Assembly: GCF_000379985.1 (NCBI RefSeq)
Contig: NZ_KB904071.1
Location: 1-42,372, forward strand
Direction: 5' to 3'
Origin: Streptococcus caballi DSM 19004
Lineage (GTDB): Bacteria; Bacillota; Bacilli; Lactobacillales; Streptococcaceae
DNA: 42,372 nt
Part shown: positions 15,137-22,925 of the stretch, piece by piece
How positions within the stretch are numbered: position 1 is the first letter of the stretch
How the letters are laid out: every line of letters starts with the position of its first letter
Notes under the pieces: generated by a model
Told to the model about the DNA's origin: nothing
Seen by the model: the letters and a program-made list of their open reading frames with translations, nothing else
Databases searched by the model: none
Position numbers and translations under genes: made by a program

Positions 15137-15767
15137 AGTCTATTATGCTGTCCAGTGTTTTTTTGGAATCAAAGATATCACCAACAGTCGCGCTGTCAGC
15201 CAATTCAATAATGCCACGAACTTGCGGAGCGTTTGGCAATTCAAGCTCACGAGCCGAGCAAAGCATCCCAAAACTGTCTTCCCCGCGCAGTTTACCTGGA
15301 AAGATAAGGCTACCGTTTGGCATCATAGCTCCTGGCAGGGCTGCAACCGTTTTGAGCCCCTGCGCTGCATTTGGCGCACCACAAACGATTTGAACACATT
15401 GACCACCATTGATTTCCACTTGGCAAATATGTAAGTGGTCACTGTCTGGGTGGTCAACCATTTCGATAATCTGTCCGACAACAAATTTTGGAGTGTTATC
15501 ATTTTCTAGTTGTTCTGCAAAGCCTTCTTTAGCCAACTCAGCATTGAGCGTAGCTACTTGGTAGTCTGTCAAGAAGACTTGACCACTGCCTGTCAGGTCA
15601 ATCAAGCTTGACACATCAAAAATATTCCAAGCCAAGGTAGTGCCCTTTTCATCGAAAACACGTGCTACCTTCCCTTTGCGTTCAACATCGCGCTTGATGT
15701 CCTTAGTGTCTTGCAAAATCACCATGAGGACATCGCCAACATATTCTTTATTGTATGCAAAAATCAT
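15135..15767 (-). CDS. ytpR: YtpR-like tRNA-binding domain protein
   Basis: The protein has 210 residues. The N-terminal ~95 residues are the YtpR-specific part. From PKFVVGQIIEMVDHPDSDHLHICQVEINGG an EMAP/tRNA-binding OB-fold follows, as at the N-terminus of phenylalanyl-tRNA synthetase beta; QIVCGAPN and KLRGEDSFGMLCSARELEL are hallmarks. It has no synthetase catalytic parts and probably binds tRNA or structured nucleic acid. It is the third gene of a minus-strand unit after DUF4651 and thioredoxin genes, with 49 nt to the previous stop and its own AGAGGG ribosome site. Confidence 0.9.
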   Translation of the reverse strand: MIFAYNKEYVGDVLMVILQDTKDIKRDVERKGKVARVFDEKGTTLAWNIFDVSSLIDLTGSGQVFLTDYQVATLNAELAKEGFAEQLENDNTPKFVVGQIIEMVDHPDSDHLHICQVEINGGQCVQIVCGAPNAAQGLKTVAALPGAMMPNGSLIFPGKLRGEDSFGMLCSARELELPNAPQVRGIIELADSATVGDIFDSKKTLDSIID

Positions 15768-15816
15768 CTTCTTTTTCCCTCTTTATCAATAGTTAATTTT
15801 AAGCTTTTTTAGGCAA

Positions 15817-16140
15817 TCAGTGGACATCACAGCCTGCTAAAAAACTGTTAATCTCCGTTTTAGTCTTACGTTGTTTATTGACCAAACGACCAATCTCCTT
15901 ACCATTTTCCACTACAACAAAACTTGGAATACCAAAAATATTCCAACGCTGGGCAACCTCCATAAAATCATCGCGGTCCACGCGCACAAAGGTCAATTCT
16001 GGATTGTCAGCCTCAATCTCTGGCATAGCTGGATAGATAAACTGGCAATCAGGGCACCAATCGGCAGTGAAAAAGAAGACAACCTTGCCATCTCTCTCAA
16101 GATAGGATGCCAAATCTTCGTAAGTTTTCGGCTCAATCAT
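15817..16140 (-). CDS. Thioredoxin-family protein
   Basis: The 107-residue protein has a thioredoxin fold with the redox motif in VVFFFTADWCPDCQFIYPAM (CPDC instead of CGPC) and the cis-Pro loop IFGIPSFVVVENG. It has no signal peptide, so it is cytoplasmic. The WCPDC motif is typical of a streptococcal Trx-like paralogue found beside ytpR. Its ATG overlaps the stop of the DUF4651 gene as ATGA, so it is translationally coupled. The reductase partner and substrates are unknown. Confidence 0.9.
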   Translation of the reverse strand: MIEPKTYEDLASYLERDGKVVFFFTADWCPDCQFIYPAMPEIEADNPELTFVRVDRDDFMEVAQRWNIFGIPSFVVVENGKEIGRLVNKQRKTKTEINSFLAGCDVH

Positions 16141-16427
16141 ACTTTCTCCTCCTCATAGGCAATCTGACCCTTTTCATAGCTGAATTGGTAGACTCTACCA
16201 TCAGTCATAACCACGCCACCACGGGTGACCTGCGTGTCAGACTCTGTCTCATTCACGTAGAGGACTGCAATCTCTCCCAGTTGGTCAAAAAACTGGCGAA
16301 GCGTAGCCTTGATTTTTTCTGCTTTTCTTTCTGCTAGCTCTTTTTTAATAACCAGACTCAGGGCAAGCGCACCGCTGATCCCCACAATCCCTAAACCTAA
16401 GGCTAGCCGACTCTTTTTGTTTTTCAT
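16137..16427 (-). CDS. DUF4651 domain protein with N-terminal membrane helix
   Basis: This 96-residue protein has a basic start, one transmembrane or signal-anchor helix (LALGLGIVGISGALALSLVI, residues ~8-27), a charged helical linker, and a small beta-rich tail (GGVVMTDGRVYQFSYEKGQIAY). This matches the DUF4651 family found in streptococci upstream of the thioredoxin/ytpR pair. The tail is probably extracellular or membrane-associated. The function is unknown. It is the first gene of the operon and diverges from pepA with 56 nt between starts. Confidence 0.8.
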   Translation of the reverse strand: MKNKKSRLALGLGIVGISGALALSLVIKKELAERKAEKIKATLRQFFDQLGEIAVLYVNETESDTQVTRGGVVMTDGRVYQFSYEKGQIAYEEEKV

Positions 16428-16450
16428 AAGCTTTATTTTACCATAAAACG

Positions 16451-16459
16451 TGCTAAAAT
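16451..16459 (+). promoter_or_regulatory. Putative pepA promoter (extended -10)
   Basis: TGCTAAAAT is a TGn-extended -10 variant, 24 nt upstream of the pepA ATG (RBS GAGGT). No good -35 is present in the short divergent spacer. Confidence 0.45.
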
Positions 16460-16483
16460 AGGAGATATAGAATTGAGGTATTT

Positions 16484-17551
16484 ATGACGGATTTATTTAG
16501 TAAAATCAAAGAAGTGACCGAACTAGACGGCATCGCTGGCTACGAGCACAATGTGCGCAACTACCTGCGCGGTAAAATCACGCCTTTGGTAGATGAGGTT
16601 CAAACAGATGGTCTTGGCGGTATTTTCGGTATCAAACACAGTCAAGCAAAAGAGGCTCCGCATGTCATGGTAGCTGCTCATATGGACGAAGTTGGCTTTA
16701 TGATTAGCGAAATTAAGCCTGATGGCACTCTACGCGTGGTCGGAATCGGTGGATGGAACCCACTAGTTGTCAGCTCACAGCGCTTCACCCTCTACACGCG
16801 CACAGGTACTGCCATCCCAGTCATCTCTGGCTCTGTACCTCCCCACTTCTTACGCGGGAACAATGGCGGAGCCTCTTTACCAAAAGTGGAAGATATTGTA
16901 TTTGACGGAGGTTTTGCGGACAAGGCAGAAGCTGAAAGCTTTGGTGTGCGTCCAGGTGACATCATCGTGCCAAAATCAGAGGCTATCCTGACCGCCAACC
17001 AAAAAAATGTTATTTCTAAAGCTTGGGATAACCGCTATGGTATTCTCATGGTCGCAGAACTCCTGCAAAGCCTACAAAATGAACAACTAGGCAACACTTT
17101 GATTGCTGGTGCCAATGTCCAAGAAGAAGTTGGCCTACGTGGTGCTCATGTGTCAACAACCAAGTTTGACCCAGAAATCTTTTTAGCAGTTGACTGTTCA
17201 CCTGCTGGTGATGTTTACGGCAACCAAGGACATATCGGAGATGGCACTCTTATCCGTTTCTATGACCCAGGTCACATCATGCTCAAAGACATGCGCGACT
17301 TCTTACTGACAACTGCAGAGGAAGCTGGTGTCAAGTATCAATATTACGCAGCAAAAGGTGGCACAGATGCTGGTGCTGCTCATCTCAAGAATGGCGGTGT
17401 TCCTTCAACAACTATTGGAGTCTGTGCTCGCTACATTCATTCTCACCAAACACTCTACGCTATGGACGATTTTCTCCAAGCACAAGCTTTCTTACAAGCT
17501 ATCGTTAAGAAATTGGATCGTTCGACCGTTGACTTGATTAAGGGGTACTAA
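16484..17551 (+). CDS. pepA: Glutamyl aminopeptidase PepA (M42 family)
   Basis: The protein has 355 residues, the normal length for this family. Metal ligands and catalytic residues are visible: VAAHMDEVGFM (first His/Asp), SKAWDNRYG (bridging Asp), NVQEEVGLRGA (catalytic Glu pair), VDCSPAGD, and near the C-terminus RYIHSHQTLY (last His). M42 aminopeptidases are cytosolic dodecameric enzymes that remove N-terminal residues from peptides, in this group mainly Glu/Asp. It is followed by proC with 1 nt between genes, so the two form an operon. Confidence 0.93.
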   Translation: MTDLFSKIKEVTELDGIAGYEHNVRNYLRGKITPLVDEVQTDGLGGIFGIKHSQAKEAPHVMVAAHMDEVGFMISEIKPDGTLRVVGIGGWNPLVVSSQRFTLYTRTGTAIPVISGSVPPHFLRGNNGGASLPKVEDIVFDGGFADKAEAESFGVRPGDIIVPKSEAILTANQKNVISKAWDNRYGILMVAELLQSLQNEQLGNTLIAGANVQEEVGLRGAHVSTTKFDPEIFLAVDCSPAGDVYGNQGHIGDGTLIRFYDPGHIMLKDMRDFLLTTAEEAGVKYQYYAAKGGTDAGAAHLKNGGVPSTTIGVCARYIHSHQTLYAMDDFLQAQAFLQAIVKKLDRSTVDLIKGY

Positions 17552-17552
17552 T

Positions 17553-18323
17553 ATGAAAATTGGATTTATCGGTGTTGGTAAGATGGCGACTGCCATTATC
17601 AACGGCCTAAACAGCACAACACATGACATCATCATCTCAGGTTCATCTCTCGCTCGTTCTAGAGAAATAGCAGAGCAGTTAGAAGTTGAGGCTGCCCATT
17701 CTCATCAAGAACTCATTGAAGAAGCTGATTTGGTTATTCTTGGCATTAAACCACAGATGTTTGACAAGGTTCTCTCTGAGCTGACCTTCAAACAACCCAT
17801 CCTATCCATGGCTGCTGGTGTGACCTTGGAACGTTTAGCAGATTTGACCAGCTCAAACCTGCCACTCATCCGTATTATGCCTAACCTAAATGCTCAAATT
17901 CTTAAGAGTACAACAGCTATCTGCACCAATGACAAGGTATCAGCAGAGCTATTGGCCACTGCTAAGGAAATCACGGATAGCTTCGGCTCGACCTTTGAAA
18001 TCGCAGAAAAAGATTTTGACACCTTCACTGCTCTTGCAGGTTCTAGCCCAGCCTACATCGCACTCTTCATTGAATCCTTGGCTAAGTCTGGCGTCAAGCA
18101 TGGTCTGACCAAGCAACAAGCGCTCGACATCGCCAGCCAAACAGTACTTGCCACCGCTGAAAATCTCTTGATAGGCAGCGACAGTCCCCACGATATGATT
18201 GATATGGTCTGCAGCCCTGGTGGCACAACTATAGCTGGCCTTCTGGATTTAGAAAAAACAGGTTTAACAGCCTCTGTCGTCTCAGCCATTGACGTAACAA
18301 TTGACAGAGCAAAAGAGCTCTAA
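17553..18323 (+). CDS. proC: Pyrroline-5-carboxylate reductase
   Basis: The 256-residue protein opens with the NADP-binding Rossmann motif (MKIGFIGVGKMATAI) and has the core LIRIMPNLNAQI, AGSSPAYIALFIESLA, and the family signature MIDMVCSPGGTTIAGL near residue 220. It catalyses the last step of proline synthesis, reducing pyrroline-5-carboxylate to proline in the cytosol. It lies directly after pepA, whose peptide breakdown can supply glutamate, and ends at a strong terminator. Confidence 0.95.
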   Translation: MKIGFIGVGKMATAIINGLNSTTHDIIISGSSLARSREIAEQLEVEAAHSHQELIEEADLVILGIKPQMFDKVLSELTFKQPILSMAAGVTLERLADLTSSNLPLIRIMPNLNAQILKSTTAICTNDKVSAELLATAKEITDSFGSTFEIAEKDFDTFTALAGSSPAYIALFIESLAKSGVKHGLTKQQALDIASQTVLATAENLLIGSDSPHDMIDMVCSPGGTTIAGLLDLEKTGLTASVVSAIDVTIDRAKEL

Positions 18324-18344
18324 AAATCATTAATCCTAAAATCA

Positions 18345-18380
18345 AAACAAATGTTGCCATTGCCATCATTTGTTTTTTTT
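18345..18380 (+). terminator. Terminator of pepA-proC
   Basis: AAACAAATG and CATTTGTTT form a 9-bp stem with a 13-nt loop, followed by eight T residues in all on the plus strand. It lies 21 nt after the proC stop. Confidence 0.85.
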
Positions 18381-18414
18381 ATTTTCTACACAAACTTCAT
18401 TTTTCGAAACACAC

Positions 18415-18442
18415 AAAAAAGCTGACCGATTGCTCAGTCAAC
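18415..18442 (-). terminator. Terminator of ackA
   Basis: On the minus strand, GTTGACTGA / TCGGTCAGC (two G-U pairs) around a 4-nt loop is followed by TTTTTTG. It lies 30 nt past the ackA stop. Confidence 0.85.
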
Positions 18443-18471
18443 TTTTCTGGTCTTATCAATTTTTTGATAAC

Positions 18472-19665
18472 TTATTTAGTTTTAAGGCGTTCTACATCAC
18501 GCGCGATGACAAGCTCTTCATCGGTTGGGATAACTAGAACCTTAACCTTAGCTGCATCTGTTGAGATAATACCGTTAGCGCCTGGAACATTCTTTTCAGG
18601 GTCGAGGTCAACACCAAACCATGTCAAGCCAGAAATCACCGCCTCACGTACCACGTCTGAATTTTCACCAATACCAGCAGTAAAGACAATGGCGTCAACA
18701 CCATTCAACACGGCAACATATTGACCAATATACTTCTTGAGGCGATCAATAAACATGTTGAAGGCCAAAGTCGAATTATGGTCACCTTCATGCATACCTG
18801 CGATGATGTCACGCATATCGCTTGATTTTTCAGAAATACCTAGGAGACCAGATTCGCGATTGAAAACATTACGAATTTTTTCAGCGTCAGCTAGTTCTGG
18901 TTCGCGGTCTATCAAGAATGGGATAATAGCTGGATCAAGATCCCCAGAACGCGTTCCCATCATAACACCACCAAGTGGTGTCAAGCCCATTGAGGTATCC
19001 ACTGATTTACCACCATCAACCGCAGTGATAGAAGCACCATTACCGATATGGCAAGTAATTAATTTCAGCTCTTCAAGCGGTTTATCTAAAATTTTAGCGG
19101 CTTCGCCCGCAACGTATTGATGGCTTGTACCGTGAGCTCCGTACTTGCGCACCTTGTAGTCTTCGTAGTAGCGGTTAGCAATTGGGTAACGGTAAGCTAC
19201 TTCTGGCATAGACGTGTGGAAAGCCGTATCAAAGACAACTACACTGGTAATGTCCGGTAGCAACTCTTTAAAAGCACGGATGCCCAAGGCAGCGCCAGGA
19301 TTATGTAGAGGTGCCAAGAGAGACAATTCCTCAACTTGCTCAATAACTTTTTCATCAACTAAAGCTGATTCCTTGAAATACTCGCCACCAGCTACGATAC
19401 GGTGACCAACTCCTGTGATTTCTTCATAATTTGCAATAATATTGAGACGAATCAAATCGTCCAACAAGATTTTTACAGCTGCTTTGTGGTCTGGAATATC
19501 TGTTGTTTCTGATTCTGTTTGACCATTAAACTTAACAGTTGAAACACCATCCTCAAGCCCAATGCGCTCAATCAACCCCTTAGCAATCACCTCTTCTTGA
19601 GGCATTTTATATAGTTGCCATTTAAGGCTTGAACTGCCCGCATTAATTGAAATTGTTTTTGACAT
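18472..19665 (-). CDS. ackA: Acetate kinase
   Basis: The protein has 397 residues, as usual. Motifs of the acetokinase fold are intact: [13 protein letters not shown] at the N-terminus, [45 protein letters not shown], and [15 protein letters not shown]. It makes ATP and acetate from acetyl phosphate in the cytosol. Streptococci keep it directly after comYH, and here 52 nt separate the two, so late-competence transcription may run into ackA. It also has its own GGGGG ribosome site and a cre-like element upstream. Confidence 0.96.
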   Translation of the reverse strand: MSKTISINAGSSSLKWQLYKMPQEEVIAKGLIERIGLEDGVSTVKFNGQTESETTDIPDHKAAVKILLDDLIRLNIIANYEEITGVGHRIVAGGEYFKESALVDEKVIEQVEELSLLAPLHNPGAALGIRAFKELLPDITSVVVFDTAFHTSMPEVAYRYPIANRYYEDYKVRKYGAHGTSHQYVAGEAAKILDKPLEELKLITCHIGNGASITAVDGGKSVDTSMGLTPLGGVMMGTRSGDLDPAIIPFLIDREPELADAEKIRNVFNRESGLLGISEKSSDMRDIIAGMHEGDHNSTLAFNMFIDRLKKYIGQYVAVLNGVDAIVFTAGIGENSDVVREAVISGLTWFGVDLDPEKNVPGANGIISTDAAKVKVLVIPTDEELVIARDVERLKTK

Positions 19666-19675
19666 ATATCCCCCT

Positions 19676-19689
19676 CTAAAGCGTTTTCA
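19676..19689 (-). promoter_or_regulatory. Candidate cre (CcpA site) before ackA
   Basis: The minus-strand sequence TGAAAACGCTTTAG matches the cre consensus in 12 of 14 positions, 11 nt from the ackA ATG. CcpA acts at ackA in several Firmicutes, usually as activator from a site upstream of the promoter. Here the site sits in the leader or start region, so the sign of regulation is unclear. Confidence 0.5.
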
Positions 19690-19717
19690 GAATATACCCC
19701 TATTCTATCATAAAATT

Positions 19718-20674
19718 TCACAAATGCCTATCTTCAGATTTCCATTTTGTGAAATTTTCAATGAAATCTGCCAAAACAGCCTTGTCTTGGAGATCCGTCA
19801 AAGGATAGACAAAAGCTTCAGGCTTGTGGTCGCTCTGCTTTTTCAGAACGAAAATAGACTTGGCATTAGCAGGATTACCAAAGATTTTATCTGGCAAGGT
19901 GATGACAGCGATAATATCCGCATAGCCTTGCAACCATTTTTTCAAGAGGGGACTTTGCTGGCTGGTCAAGAGGTTTGCTGGTGCTAGCAAGATAGCTAGG
20001 CCGTCCTTTTTGAGGTATTTAAGTGATTGTTCCATGAGCAGATGATGGGCATAAGTATGACCTTCTGAACTAGCCACCTGATAACGCTTTGCAATGTCAT
20101 CATTGGGATAAAAACCAACTGGTAAATCACTGAGGATAACATCACTTTCCTTCAAAATCTGCGGGCGTACTGCATCTTCTTGTAGAAATTGAGCATTAGA
20201 ACCCATGACCTCTGCAATACTAGCCGACAAGTCAATTAACAAGTCATCCACTTCAATTCCCAAATAATCCAACTGCTTGGAACTATTGTTCAGAAGTGTA
20301 TAAGCCAGATTTCCAGTTCCACTACCAATTTCCAGAATGTCTAGCTTATCTGAATTGGTCAGCTGTTCCATGAGGTAAAGGAGGATAAAGCCGATAGCAT
20401 CTGGGGTGAATTGATGATTTGCCTGAAGCTGTTCCGTTTGCGCAGCCTTGATAAAAAGAAATTGAAAGGCTCGACGCCATTCTTCCTTGGTCAAATCAAG
20501 CTGCCGCAGTTTATCATTATTGGCTTTTACTCTATCATCTGCACCGTCAGCCCCCAGATAAAAAGAATTCTGCTCAATCAAGGCGTCATAAATATGGGTT
20601 TTTAACTTATTTTCAATCAGCTGGCTATTTTCTAAAATTAATTCATAAGCCGCTTCAATTTTTTCAAAATTCAT
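19718..20674 (-). CDS. comYH: ComYH, class I methyltransferase of the comY locus
   Basis: The protein has 318 residues. N-terminal helices (1-100) are followed by a SAM site, LDILEIGSGTGNLAYTLL, near residue 115, and the variant N6-adenine-like catalytic motif DLPVGFYP instead of NPPY, near residue 184. It is the Ytxk/ComYH family gene that follows comYG in streptococci; in S. mutans it was found to be needed for transformation. The substrate is not established. A 303-nt gap with a hairpin separates it from comYG, which suggests partial read-through or its own promoter. Confidence 0.9.
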   Translation of the reverse strand: MNFEKIEAAYELILENSQLIENKLKTHIYDALIEQNSFYLGADGADDRVKANNDKLRQLDLTKEEWRRAFQFLFIKAAQTEQLQANHQFTPDAIGFILLYLMEQLTNSDKLDILEIGSGTGNLAYTLLNNSSKQLDYLGIEVDDLLIDLSASIAEVMGSNAQFLQEDAVRPQILKESDVILSDLPVGFYPNDDIAKRYQVASSEGHTYAHHLLMEQSLKYLKKDGLAILLAPANLLTSQQSPLLKKWLQGYADIIAVITLPDKIFGNPANAKSIFVLKKQSDHKPEAFVYPLTDLQDKAVLADFIENFTKWKSEDRHL

Positions 20675-20977
20675 ACCTAACCATTAAAGAAAGCTTTACT
20701 TTTCAAAAACTTTCTTCCTTTCCGCAACCTATCATATCAAAAATTGAGAAGAATGAAAAGCTAAGCCATTTCCAATCTGACTAAAAAAGTAGAGGCTTGA
20801 AGTCAAATCAGCATTATGAAAAGTGATGATTGCATCGCCTGAGAAAATTAAGAAGGCACATCAGAAAAGGAAAATTAACCTTTACGTTTTTGCGCAACAT
20901 CGCTAAAATTTGGAAGCACACAAAGTAAACCACCCCAAGTGTATCACCTTGGAAATGGTTTACTTTTTTAGCTCTCT
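20675..20977. other. comYG-comYH intergenic region (303 nt)
   Basis: There is no convincing coding frame. It contains one strong hairpin near the comYG end (20922-20966). The rest (20675-20921) is AT-rich with no recognised repeat or RNA element. No convincing promoter for comYH was found by eye. Confidence 0.6.
20922..20966. terminator. Hairpin after comYG
   Basis: An 11-bp stem (AAAGTAAACCA / TGGTTTACTTT) has an inner second stem (CCAAG / CTTGG). On the minus strand, the direction of comYG, the tail is only TTTG, so it may attenuate rather than fully terminate before comYH. The longer T-run is on the plus strand, where no gene points into it. Confidence 0.55.
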
Positions 20978-21391
20978 TCAATTTTCGCTTTCTAACAACA
21001 AATCATCATTTTTTTGTGAACCAGTATCACTAGGCTTACTTGCTTGAGATGTGGAATCTTGATTATTGACAGTTTGAGCTTGTCTTTGGGAAAGGAAAGT
21101 ATAGTTGTAAACCTGACCATGTTTAAGTCTAACCTTGACTAGAAGATGCTCACCTTGCTTATGATAAGAGCTGCTCCCTTGGACAAAGGACAGCTGCCCA
21201 TCTACCTGCTCTGCCATTTCCCGCGTCATCTGTGCCATGAGCTGAGCTTGACTAGAAAGCAGCTGAGCCTGACTTTGCCTTTGGGTAGCCAGCACTCGCC
21301 CCAGATAAAATTGTAAGAGTAAGGCAAAGATAGCTGACATCAATAGGGCATAGAGGAGCACACCAGCCTTAACTTTTTTGGTCAAAAGCAT
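20978..21391 (-). CDS. comYG: Competence pilus component ComYG (ComGG)
   Basis: The 137-residue protein has an N-terminal hydrophobic helix (VLLYALLMSAIFALLLQFYL) with a degenerate prepilin motif, VKAGVLLYALL, instead of the standard AFTLIE. The middle is Gln-rich and coiled, and the Ser/Asp-rich tail varies among streptococci. ComGG-type minor pilins help assemble the tip of the transformation pilus at the membrane. It overlaps comYF by 23 nt. The assignment rests on position and N-terminal form. Confidence 0.82.
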   Translation of the reverse strand: MLLTKKVKAGVLLYALLMSAIFALLLQFYLGRVLATQRQSQAQLLSSQAQLMAQMTREMAEQVDGQLSFVQGSSSYHKQGEHLLVKVRLKHGQVYNYTFLSQRQAQTVNNQDSTSQASKPSDTGSQKNDDLLLESEN

Positions 21392-21815
21392 AGATAAATG
21401 TCCTCTCTAAACCATTATCGAATTGCAGCTGAATACGGACTTTTCCCTTTTCTTGAGAAATAGCAGAGCTCTTTAGGCCGTAAAGCATGGGCTGATAGCC
21501 TCGCCCATCTGCACTAGTTTTACGAAAATCATCACTCCTAGATTGCCCAAAAGCCAAAGCCTGACCAGCCTTAGTAACATAAAGTTTGCCGTCCTCAACC
21601 TTGTCCAACTGGCTGCCAGCTAGTTCAGCACTTAACTGCTGAGAAAAAAGGAGCCAATTATTCTGACGCGAATCCGACAAATAATGAACATTGCCAACTA
21701 AAGAACGACTCAAACCATTATAAACCAAAACCGAACCCGAAATAACTAGCAGAGCCATTAAACATTCCAAAAGTGTAAAGGCTGGCAGTCGTTTTTTAGG
21801 ATCTAAGCTATCCAT
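21369..21815 (-). CDS. comYF: Competence pilus minor pilin ComYF (ComGF)
   Basis: The pilin core begins with the prepilin peptidase motif PAFTLLECLMALLVISGSVLV, followed by a beta-rich domain ending LERTFIYAFDQKS. Starting at ATG 21815 (MDSLDPKKR) gives 148 residues and a normal short basic leader. The frame is open upstream to 21986, and ATG codons at 21857 and 21938 would give leaders of 26 or 53 residues before AFTLLE, which is long for a prepilin. The ribosome site at 21815 is weak, so the start is uncertain. Confidence 0.82.
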   Translation of the reverse strand: MDSLDPKKRLPAFTLLECLMALLVISGSVLVYNGLSRSLVGNVHYLSDSRQNNWLLFSQQLSAELAGSQLDKVEDGKLYVTKAGQALAFGQSRSDDFRKTSADGRGYQPMLYGLKSSAISQEKGKVRIQLQFDNGLERTFIYAFDQKS

Positions 21816-21945
21816 AAGTGCCTGATGTCCACTATATCTTCGTTTCCAATTTTTCATTGTCATTACCCAGCTGCACAAAGTCACCTGGACCTTTTGGGCA
21901 ATCCGCATCTTGACAGCTCGTCTCTTTCTGATACCCATTGAGAAT

Positions 21946-22239
21946 TTATTCCTTTTCAGCCTGCAGTAGTAGCTTCTCATTGTCATAAACGCTAATTTGT
22001 CCTCCCTTTTTTACTACTCTGACGCTGACACCATTCAAGGTCAAACTGTCTTGCCCGGTCTGCACTGCCATATTGGCCACATTTAAAACCTCCTGCCTGT
22101 GCAGGTTAGCTTGCAAGTCTTTGCGATTTAGATTAATTTCTGATAAAACCAGACTAACAATACTAGCCAAGATTCCTAAAGCAACTAGACTCTCAAGGAG
22201 AATGTAGGCTTTCACTTTCTTTTTTCTTATAGTTACCAC
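21946..22239 (-). CDS. comYE: Competence pilus minor pilin ComYE (ComGE)
   Basis: The 97-residue protein has a basic leader and a prepilin-type helix (KAYILLESLVALGILASIVSLVL), followed by a short helical and beta domain (SLTLNGVSVRVVKKGG). It overlaps the comYD end by 47 nt. Small ComGE proteins form part of the pilus initiation complex in the membrane. Confidence 0.85.
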   Translation of the reverse strand: MVTIRKKKVKAYILLESLVALGILASIVSLVLSEINLNRKDLQANLHRQEVLNVANMAVQTGQDSLTLNGVSVRVVKKGGQISVYDNEKLLLQAEKE

Positions 22240-22648
22240 TCCCCAAATATAATTGATAAGTCACCAACTTTTGCTTGGTTCGAAAACTGATCTTAGCTAG
22301 AGATGAATTTCCACCAGCCTTGTCAAAAACAATTTTATTGCTGTCTAGCACCTCAACGCTAGCAGGAACAGGTAGGCTAGTTGTAGTATTACTAATAGCC
22401 TTATCCGAAATAACCAAGGTTTGCTCCGACTGTTGTAAAATGCTCAACTTTTGGCTATCACGGTAAAGCGATTCAAAAGTCAGAAAAAAAATATTTTCTT
22501 CCATCCTGTCAAAGATTTGTTTGACTGAACCTGTCAAGCTTAGGGCTAGAAAAGATGTCACCAGTAGAACCAATAGACTTTCTAAAAGCGTAAATGCTCT
22601 AGTTGGACACTTGGCGTGCTTCATCTGGATGCTTGATGTAGTAGTCAT
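22193..22648 (-). CDS. comYD: Competence pilus minor pilin ComYD (ComGD)
   Basis: The protein has 151 residues from ATG 22648, preceded by AAAGG at good spacing; an in-frame ATG at 22624 (MKHAKC) is an alternative. The prepilin motif TRAFTLLESLLVLLVTSFLALSL is clear, followed by a beta-rich pilin domain. It overlaps comYC by 50 nt, as in other streptococci. Confidence 0.88.
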   Translation of the reverse strand: MTTTSSIQMKHAKCPTRAFTLLESLLVLLVTSFLALSLTGSVKQIFDRMEENIFFLTFESLYRDSQKLSILQQSEQTLVISDKAISNTTTSLPVPASVEVLDSNKIVFDKAGGNSSLAKISFRTKQKLVTYQLYLGSGNYKKKESESLHSP

Positions 22649-22925
22649 TATAAGCCTTTTGCTGCTTAGCTGTGATGTTCCCTTCTTTTACCAGTTTATC
22701 CAGGGTAGCCTTCGAATTACCGTTTACTTCGTAAAGTTCTGCCTGACTTTCCACCACTTTGACTACAGCTGCATTACCTGTTTCTGTGATTTTCTCCTTC
22801 TGTTTGGCTAGATTAGGTATGAAGAGCAGCATCAGTACGCTGATAATAAGCAAAACAACTAGCATCTCAATTAGCGTAAAAGCTTTAACCCTAGTTTTCT
22901 GTAGTTTTTTCAACAATTTTTTCAT
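22599..22925 (-). CDS. comYC: Major competence pseudopilin ComYC (ComGC)
   Basis: The 108-residue protein has a basic leader (MKKLLKKLQKTRVK), then a canonical prepilin site AFTLIEMLVVLLIISVLMLLFIPNL and a soluble helical domain ending near DEARQVSN. ComGC is the main subunit of the type IV transformation pilus that captures external DNA. ComC/PilD-type peptidase would cut before AFTLIE. The ATG follows the comYB stop immediately. Confidence 0.95.
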   Translation of the reverse strand: MKKLLKKLQKTRVKAFTLIEMLVVLLIISVLMLLFIPNLAKQKEKITETGNAAVVKVVESQAELYEVNGNSKATLDKLVKEGNITAKQQKAYNDYYIKHPDEARQVSN

